Assembly (NCBI GenBank): GCA_014238195.1
Contig: JABABO010000031.1
Coordinates: 1 to 11,011, forward strand
Direction of reading: 5' to 3'
DNA from: Kordiimonadaceae bacterium
Lineage (GTDB): Bacteria > Pseudomonadota > Alphaproteobacteria > Sphingomonadales > Kordiimonadaceae
Length of the DNA stretch: 11,011 nt
Part shown: positions 6,082 through 11,011 of the stretch, one piece after another
Layout: every line of letters begins with the position of its first letter
Numbering within the stretch: the first letter of the stretch is position 1
Position numbers and translations under genes: made by a program
Notes under the pieces: model-generated
Database searches by the model: none
What the model was told of the DNA's origin: nothing
What the model saw: the letters and a program-made list of their open reading frames with translations, nothing else

Positions 6082-8961
6082 TCTGAAAATATTGAAGAGG
6101 TTGTTGTCACGGGTTCTTTGATCCGTAACCCTAATTTGGTACGCTCAGCCCCTGTTGCTGTGTTGTCAGCTGAAGAAATGAAATTCCAACAAACAACTGT
6201 TGCAGAAGAAATCCTTCGCGACATCCCTGGCGTTGTCCCGTCCATTGGTCAACAAGTGAACAATGGTAACGGTGGTTTTTCATACGTTAATCTACGTGGT
6301 CTTGGGTCTAACCGTAATATAGTGCTGATTGATGGTCAGCGACTATCACCGTCAGAACTAAACGGCCGCTTTGATCTGAATAATATTCCGATTGCCTTGA
6401 TTGAACGCGCTGACGTATTAACAGGCGGTGCATCGACCACATATGGGGCTGACGCTGTCGCTGGTGTCGTGAACTTCATCACGCGGAAAAACTTTACTGG
6501 TATTGAACTTAACACGTCATACAGCGTTACCGAAGAAGGTGATGGCGACAAGCAAAACTTCGAACTCACCATGGGTGCTGATCTTGACGATGGAAAAGGC
6601 AATGCAGTTTTAAGCATTGGTTATCAAGACGTTGAACCGATATTCCAAGGTGATCGTGCGTTTTCCGAATATCTTCTATTTAAAGAAGACGGGTCACGGG
6701 GTGGATCAAGTTTTGGCTCCTTTAACACAGGATTTGCAAATGTAAATCCAACCGGCGTAAAAGGTGGAGACATTGTCAAAGCTGGCGTTCAGCCTGATGG
6801 TGAGACACTTGCAAATGGCGTCGTACCTTTTAATTATGCACCGTTTAATACGTTACAAACGCCGTTTAAACGTTATAATATTTATGCGGCAGCGGACTAT
6901 GAAATTACAGAAGGGCTTGAAGCCTATACACGGGCGATCTTTTCCCGTAACACGGTTGTGACATTGATTGCACCGTCTGGTGCCTTTGGTAATAACGTCG
7001 ATATTTCATTGAACCATCCATTTATGTCAGACGCCCAGCGTAATGCTTTTTGTGCTTTTGATACCAATGCAGCGAATATTGGTAGCGAGGACTATGTACC
7101 GCGCTTCACACAATCAGAATGTGATGCGGCTGCTACAGCTACTGACCCCAGTGATCCGAACTACCGCCAAGTTAACACCGATATATTTCGCCGTAACGTA
7201 GAAGGCGGGCCACGGATCAGTGATTATGTTGCTGACTATTTTGATTACCAAGCAGGCCTGCGTGGTAACGTCACCGATTCGATCAATTTTGATATTTTTG
7301 CTTCCTACGGTCAAAGTGAGCAAACTCAGTTACAACAAGGCTATTGGATGAAATCGCGTATCAAACAAGCCTTGCTTGCTGGCCCTGATGGCTGCTTTGA
7401 TACAAGTGATGGCTGTGTTCCTGCTGATTATTTTGGTTATACGGGTTCGATTACTGATGACATGAATGCCTTCCTTGCTGGCGGTGAGAGTGTGATTACA
7501 ACACGCTTTGATATGGGCCAAGTTGTCGGTAATATTAATGGTGAAATTGGTTACACATTACCTTGGGCAACAGATGCAGTTAACTTCGCCATTGGCGGTG
7601 AGTATCGTTCTTACAGTGCATCGCGCGAATCTGATTTGCTATCACAATCCGGTGACCTTAGTGGTGCGGGTGGTGCTGCGCCAAATATTGAGGGCGGTTA
7701 TAGTGTATATGAAGCCGTTGCTGAAGTTGCGGTTCCGCTGGTACAAGACGCAGCCTTTGCCAAACAACTAAGTTTGGAAGCTGGTATCCGTTATTCTGAT
7801 TACACGGTAGACGCACCCTCTAGCCCATCATATTCAACAACCACATGGAAATTTGGAACAACTTGGGCGCCTGTGAATGATATTTCGTTCCGCGCAACAT
7901 TTGCCCGTGCGGTTCGTGCACCAAACATTTTAGAGCTTTATCGCCCGCTAAATGTTTTACTGACTGACTTGGATGTAGACCCTTGTGCATCTGTTAATGA
8001 TGCTGGTGTAAATAGTGGATTCGTTCCAACAGGTGCTTTGCGTGATGTTTGTATTGCCCAAGGTGCCCCTGCTGGTGCTATTGGCTTTATCCCACAGCCT
8101 GCTGTGAGCCAAGCCAACTCTACAATCGGTGGTGATATTAACCTACAGCCTGAAAAATCAGACAGCTGGACACTGGGTGTTATCCTACAGCCCGAAGCAG
8201 TGCCAGGCCTGACTGTAACGCTTGACTATTATAACATCAAAATTGACGGTGCGATTAATGCCCCTACATCTGGTGATGCTATTGAAGCATGTTTTGATGA
8301 CCCTGACCCAACAAGCGAGGCTTGCCTTGGTATTTCAAGGTCACCAAGTACTGGTAGCCTAAGCGGTGACAGCAGTATCGTTGGCGGCTTACCATTGTTC
8401 CTATCTAACACGGGTAATCTCGCAACGGATGGTGTAGATGTTTCTATTTCTTACACTCGTGATTTCGATGATATTCAATGGCGTTCAAGCTTCAATGGGA
8501 ACTGGACAAATAAATCCACTTTCCAAGCTGTAACTGGTGTGTCATTCAACCGCGATTGTGTCGGCCTTTATAGTGGAAATTGCCAATCTATTCAGCCTGA
8601 ATATACCTTCAATTGGCGTAATACTGTATCATACGATAATCTGGATGTGTCCTTACTATGGCGCTACATCAGTAATAACGAGTATGAAACAGGTGGTGCA
8701 TTTGTTGGTGAGCCAGAGGGTGACCTTGGCGAGTGGGACTTCAACAAAACTGGTACTTACAGTCTTTTCGATCTAACGTTTAGCTACCAGCTTTTGGAAA
8801 ACCTATCGTTAACAAGTACGATTTCTAACCTGTTTGATAAGCACCCACCGCTTACCAGTGGGACTGTTGGTGCAACAGGCTATAATAGTGCAAACACGTA
8901 TCCATCAACATACGACACACATGGTCGTCGTTTTGGTATATCAGCAAAGGTTTCTTTTTAA
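5974..8961 (+). CDS. TonB-dependent outer-membrane receptor 2
   Basis: A 995-residue outer-membrane receptor of the same broad family as TBDR 1 but with a different body, so probably a different ligand. I chose GTG 5974 because it aligns with the GTG of TBDR 1 and has the same gagagg Shine-Dalgarno (5959-5964). The frame stays open upstream to a TTG at 5896 and an ATG at 5908, but the copy-1 frame does not, owing to an indel. Residues 1-32 are a signal peptide with SRRSALM at 8-14. EEVVVTG (41-47) is TonB-box-like, and the plug spans about 55-170 with NLRGLGSNRNIVLIDGQRL and ADVLTGGASTTYGADAVAGV. The barrel has AVRAPN (646-651) and NLFDKHPP and ends in AKVSF. Cysteine pairs (DGC...DGC, DPC...RDVC, EAC...EAC, RDC...GNC) suggest disulfide-bonded surface loops. 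It is intact and followed by its own terminator. Confidence 0.94.
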   Translation: MNITHKTSRRSALMGSAATLLASFALGTGAIAQDADSENIEEVVVTGSLIRNPNLVRSAPVAVLSAEEMKFQQTTVAEEILRDIPGVVPSIGQQVNNGNGGFSYVNLRGLGSNRNIVLIDGQRLSPSELNGRFDLNNIPIALIERADVLTGGASTTYGADAVAGVVNFITRKNFTGIELNTSYSVTEEGDGDKQNFELTMGADLDDGKGNAVLSIGYQDVEPIFQGDRAFSEYLLFKEDGSRGGSSFGSFNTGFANVNPTGVKGGDIVKAGVQPDGETLANGVVPFNYAPFNTLQTPFKRYNIYAAADYEITEGLEAYTRAIFSRNTVVTLIAPSGAFGNNVDISLNHPFMSDAQRNAFCAFDTNAANIGSEDYVPRFTQSECDAAATATDPSDPNYRQVNTDIFRRNVEGGPRISDYVADYFDYQAGLRGNVTDSINFDIFASYGQSEQTQLQQGYWMKSRIKQALLAGPDGCFDTSDGCVPADYFGYTGSITDDMNAFLAGGESVITTRFDMGQVVGNINGEIGYTLPWATDAVNFAIGGEYRSYSASRESDLLSQSGDLSGAGGAAPNIEGGYSVYEAVAEVAVPLVQDAAFAKQLSLEAGIRYSDYTVDAPSSPSYSTTTWKFGTTWAPVNDISFRATFARAVRAPNILELYRPLNVLLTDLDVDPCASVNDAGVNSGFVPTGALRDVCIAQGAPAGAIGFIPQPAVSQANSTIGGDINLQPEKSDSWTLGVILQPEAVPGLTVTLDYYNIKIDGAINAPTSGDAIEACFDDPDPTSEACLGISRSPSTGSLSGDSSIVGGLPLFLSNTGNLATDGVDVSISYTRDFDDIQWRSSFNGNWTNKSTFQAVTGVSFNRDCVGLYSGNCQSIQPEYTFNWRNTVSYDNLDVSLLWRYISNNEYETGGAFVGEPEGDLGEWDFNKTGTYSLFDLTFSYQLLENLSLTSTISNLFDKHPPLTSGTVGATGYNSANTYPSTYDTHGRRFGISAKVSF

Positions 8962-8988
8962 TCTGAGTTGATTGATGATAAAAAGTAG

Positions 8989-9020
8989 AAAGTGGGGCAT
9001 ATCCGTGCCCCACTTTTTTT
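8989..9020 (+). terminator. Strong intrinsic terminator of TBDR 2
   Basis: The stem aaagtggggc (8989-8998) pairs with gccccacttt (9007-9016) around an 8-nt loop and runs into seven T (9014-9020). On the opposite strand the stem is followed by the less regular tctacttttt, so it could also partly stop the convergent gene that ends at 9047. Confidence 0.94.
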
Positions 9021-9046
9021 ATACCAAAGTGTTAGGATTAACTTAT

Positions 9047-10057
9047 TTAAATCAAACTATATGGCAGTATTAAAGGCAATTCTGCACTATTGGCCACCTC
9101 CTGCGCCCATCCATAAACTTTCTCAATTTCTTCTGCATGTAAGTCCTCCCCAATTTTTTTCTCCGCCGCGCGGGCTGATGCATCAAAATCTTCATCCAGC
9201 TTTGAATGGCGCTTGAATACAGGCCCTGTGACTAAGGCGCTACGCTGCGCATCATTCACGTCCATGCCATAATGGTTAAACAGTGCTTGCATTACAGTAT
9301 CTGGTTTTGCGATTAATACACTGCTATCTAATGTTTTTATGCGCTCAGCGCCAAATTTTTCAATGTTATCAAGAAACATCTGATGCTGTGCAAGCCATCC
9401 ATCAGCAGCGACTTGCAGGTCTGTCTGTCCAAGGTAATCACTTGCCTGAAAGCCAAGATGAACACTGTTCGATTTAAGTTGCTTTTGCAAAAGATCACGC
9501 ACCCATAACCGACCCCACATATTTTTACGGGCGATGGACCCCAAGTAATCACGGAGCGGCGTATACAGGAATACAGCCTTTGCATCAATACGCAGATGCA
9601 TCATTAACGGCGCGAGACTGTTAATGACATTTGACGGTTTAATGATGATGGCTTCATCACTTTCAAAGGGCCTAGCAAGTACTTTTAAAATTTGGTCCAT
9701 TGATCGGGCAATGTCGGCAGGCGGTCCGCCGCGCAAATGCCAACCAGCAATATCATTCAGCATTACAGGTTCTTTAAGTCCCATCGATGTACCAGGCATA
9801 TCAAACGCCCGTGCTAGTAACGTTGAACAACAGAAAGCAGAATGAAAAATAAAATGAACAGGCGCTGACTTGCTAGCCGCTGCAGCTAAATCAAGATTTA
9901 TCGCTGTCGGCCTTGATGCCCCTTTAAGATATTCGTCATTCAAGAATGTTGCAGCCCTATGGTCATCGCGGCTTGCCTTAATAAAATGCACAGCATTTTT
10001 GCTGGGATCAAATCGGTGAGGCCACCAATTTGGATCGTATAATATGGCATTATTCAT
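9047..10057 (-). CDS. Sulfotransferase-like P-loop protein, function unknown
   Basis: A 336-residue soluble protein with no signal peptide or membrane segment. HFIFHSAFCCSTLLAR (68-83) sits where PAPS-dependent sulfotransferases have their 5'-phosphosulfate loop (usually RSGT/STLL), after a predicted beta strand. LKEP (94-97) and IIIKPSN (137-143) follow. FLYTPLRDYLGSIARK (163-178) resembles the 3'-phosphate-binding motif, with R169 and S174. FKRHSK (281-286) resembles the usual C-terminal motif. By family analogy it might move a sulfo group from PAPS, but the first motif has two cysteines and no glycine-rich turn, so activity is uncertain and another nucleotide-using role is possible. The start ATG (10057-10055) has an aaggg Shine-Dalgarno (10068-10064) six bases away. 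It is convergent with TBDR 2 and 107 bases downstream of clpB, so it probably has its own promoter. I know of no characterised member. Confidence 0.75.
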   Translation of the reverse strand: MNNAILYDPNWWPHRFDPSKNAVHFIKASRDDHRAATFLNDEYLKGASRPTAINLDLAAAASKSAPVHFIFHSAFCCSTLLARAFDMPGTSMGLKEPVMLNDIAGWHLRGGPPADIARSMDQILKVLARPFESDEAIIIKPSNVINSLAPLMMHLRIDAKAVFLYTPLRDYLGSIARKNMWGRLWVRDLLQKQLKSNSVHLGFQASDYLGQTDLQVAADGWLAQHQMFLDNIEKFGAERIKTLDSSVLIAKPDTVMQALFNHYGMDVNDAQRSALVTGPVFKRHSKLDEDFDASARAAEKKIGEDLHAEEIEKVYGWAQEVANSAELPLILPYSLI

Positions 10058-10062
10058 GCGCT

Positions 10063-10114
10063 GCCCTTATAATTATTTCCATACGAACAATTAGCATACT
10101 GATTTCATAAGGGC
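10063..10114 (-). promoter_or_regulatory. Inverted repeat covering the Shine-Dalgarno of the sulfotransferase-like gene
   Basis: The words gcccttat (10063-10070) and ataagggc (10107-10114) are perfect 8-bp complements with 36 bases between. In the minus-strand mRNA the second arm (ataagggc) contains the aaggg Shine-Dalgarno. A transcript starting upstream of 10114 could therefore fold to hide the ribosome-binding site. If transcription starts inside the loop, for example from the -10-like tatgct at about 10096-10091, the repeat would instead act only as DNA. Confidence 0.4.
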
Positions 10115-10150
10115 GAAACACAAAAAATTTAACCATGGACGATTTCTTTT

Positions 10151-10179
10151 TAAAAACAAGCCCCCTAATGACGTGGGGG
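10151..10179 (-). terminator. Probable clpB terminator overlapping its stop codon
   Basis: On the minus strand a ccccc/ggggg stem (10179-10175 with 10165-10161) with a 9-nt loop contains the end of the clpB reading frame, including its TAG. It is followed by cttgttttta. The stem is short but all GC, and the U-tract is modest. It probably separates clpB from the downstream gene. Confidence 0.6.
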
Positions 10180-11011
10180 TGTGCCAATGTCTAAGCCGTT
10201 AGCGCCCAATGTTACAGCGACAACCTGACCATCGCACAACGTGCCAGCCAGTATCATATCAGCGAGGGGGTCCTGCAAATATCGCTGCACAGTGCGCTTT
10301 AATGGCCTTGCCCCATAAACGGGATCGTACCCCGTGTTGGCAAGCCACGACCGTGCAGCATCATCTAAGGACAGGGTAATTTTTCGGTCTGCGAGCAGCG
10401 TGTGTAAATGATCGACCTGTATATCGACAATCCGTGCCATATGGCGGCGGCCAAGGCGGTGAAACAAGATGGTTTCGTCCAAGCGGTTTAAAAATTCTGG
10501 CCTGAAAGCGCTGCGCACCACGTCCATCACTTGACCCCGCACACTTTCAACGTCTGAAGCTTCATCCAGATCAGCAATCACGTGTGATCCTAAGTTTGAT
10601 GTCAGGATAATAAGCGTATTGGTGAAATCAACAGTGCGCCCTTGGCCATCGGTCAAACGACCATCGTCTAGTACTTGCAATAAGACATTAAAAACATCAC
10701 TGTGGGCTTTTTCCACTTCATCGAACAAAATAACTTGATAGGGCTTGCGGCGCACGGCTTCGGTTAGCACGCCGCCTTCCTCGTACCCCACATACCCTGG
10801 CGGTGCACCAATCAAGCGGGCTACAGCGTGCTTTTCCATAAATTCAGACATATCAATGCGCACCATAGCGTTATCATCATTAAACAAAAATGACGCTAAA
10901 GCTTTGGTCAGTTCGGTTTTACCAACCCCTGTAGGGCCTAAAAATAAAAAACTACCGATGGGCCTGTTGGGGTCCTGCAGGCCTGCGCGGGCGCGGCGGA
11001 TGCTTTTGCTA
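10165..11011 (-). CDS. clpB: ATP-dependent disaggregase ClpB, C-terminal part (runs off the right edge)
   Basis: ClpB is the cytoplasmic Hsp100 that pulls polypeptides out of aggregates together with DnaK. The window shows the last 281 residues, covering the second AAA+ domain, and the frame is open to the edge with no start inside. Visible in order are Walker A GPTGVGKT, the pore loop GAPPGYVGYEEGG, Walker B VILFDEVEKAH, sensor 1 TSNLGS, the arginine-finger region FRPEFLNRLDE, and sensor 2 YGARPLKR. About 250 residues follow the Walker A lysine, close to the distance in E. coli ClpB, so the C-terminus is complete. The ClpB call rather than ClpA or ClpC rests on the ARPLKR...YLQDPLA ending. 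An internal TTG at 10887 is not a start. Heat-shock control is usual for the family, but its promoter lies outside the window. Confidence 0.95.
   Translation of the reverse strand, partial: SKSIRRARAGLQDPNRPIGSFLFLGPTGVGKTELTKALASFLFNDDNAMVRIDMSEFMEKHAVARLIGAPPGYVGYEEGGVLTEAVRRKPYQVILFDEVEKAHSDVFNVLLQVLDDGRLTDGQGRTVDFTNTLIILTSNLGSHVIADLDEASDVESVRGQVMDVVRSAFRPEFLNRLDETILFHRLGRRHMARIVDIQVDHLHTLLADRKITLSLDDAARSWLANTGYDPVYGARPLKRTVQRYLQDPLADMILAGTLCDGQVVAVTLGANGLDIGTPPRH

Noticed and set aside
2780..8961. TBDR pair as a single operon
   Set aside because: A strong terminator (5644-5671) and a second full copy of the upstream cassette lie between the genes, so separate transcripts are more likely.
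10165..10887. clpB as a short complete gene starting at TTG 10887
   Set aside because: The same frame continues upstream through the Walker A motif to the window edge, so the TTG is internal.

Overview
The window looks like chromosomal DNA of a Gram-negative alphaproteobacterium of moderate GC content. It has two large TonB-dependent outer-membrane receptors (TBDRs) of the type abundant in Kordiimonadales, Caulobacterales and Sphingomonadales, a membrane-anchored Csd3/ShyA-type M23 endopeptidase, and a clpB. The order-level placement is an inference from protein style only. There is no transposase, phage gene, CRISPR array, tRNA or rRNA that I can recognise.

Layout. Bases 1-743 hold no convincing gene. 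They contain a long imperfect inverted repeat (286-389) followed by a T-rich run, a 12-bp palindrome, and a leader with mutually exclusive hairpins just before the first gene. Bases 744-2333 (+) encode an M23 peptidoglycan endopeptidase with an in-frame 9-bp tandem repeat in its cytoplasmic tail. Bases 2334-2779 are regulatory or intergenic. Bases 2780-5617 (+) encode TBDR 1 and end in a strong intrinsic terminator. Bases 5974-8961 (+) encode TBDR 2 and also end in a strong terminator. Bases 9047-10057 (-) encode a sulfotransferase-like P-loop protein convergent with TBDR 2. Bases 10165-11011 (-) are the 3' end of clpB, running off the right edge, with a hairpin overlapping its stop codon.

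The most notable structure is a ~280-bp cassette present twice (2609-2887 and 5805-6081). It carries the upstream region, ribosome-binding site, GTG start and whole signal peptide of each receptor. The copies are about 93% identical by hand alignment, and similarity drops abruptly just after the signal peptide, where the mature receptors are only family-level relatives. The two receptors therefore share expression and export signals but probably not ligands. The indel pattern between the copies fixes the start of TBDR 2 at GTG 5974, not at an upstream in-frame TTG or ATG.

The two receptors have their own terminators and are separate transcription units, probably co-regulated through the shared cassette. 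Nothing in the window names their substrate. The sulfotransferase-like gene is next to them but on the opposite strand, with its own leader in which an inverted repeat covers the Shine-Dalgarno sequence. The M23 peptidase and ClpB are housekeeping envelope and proteostasis functions with no evident link to the receptors.
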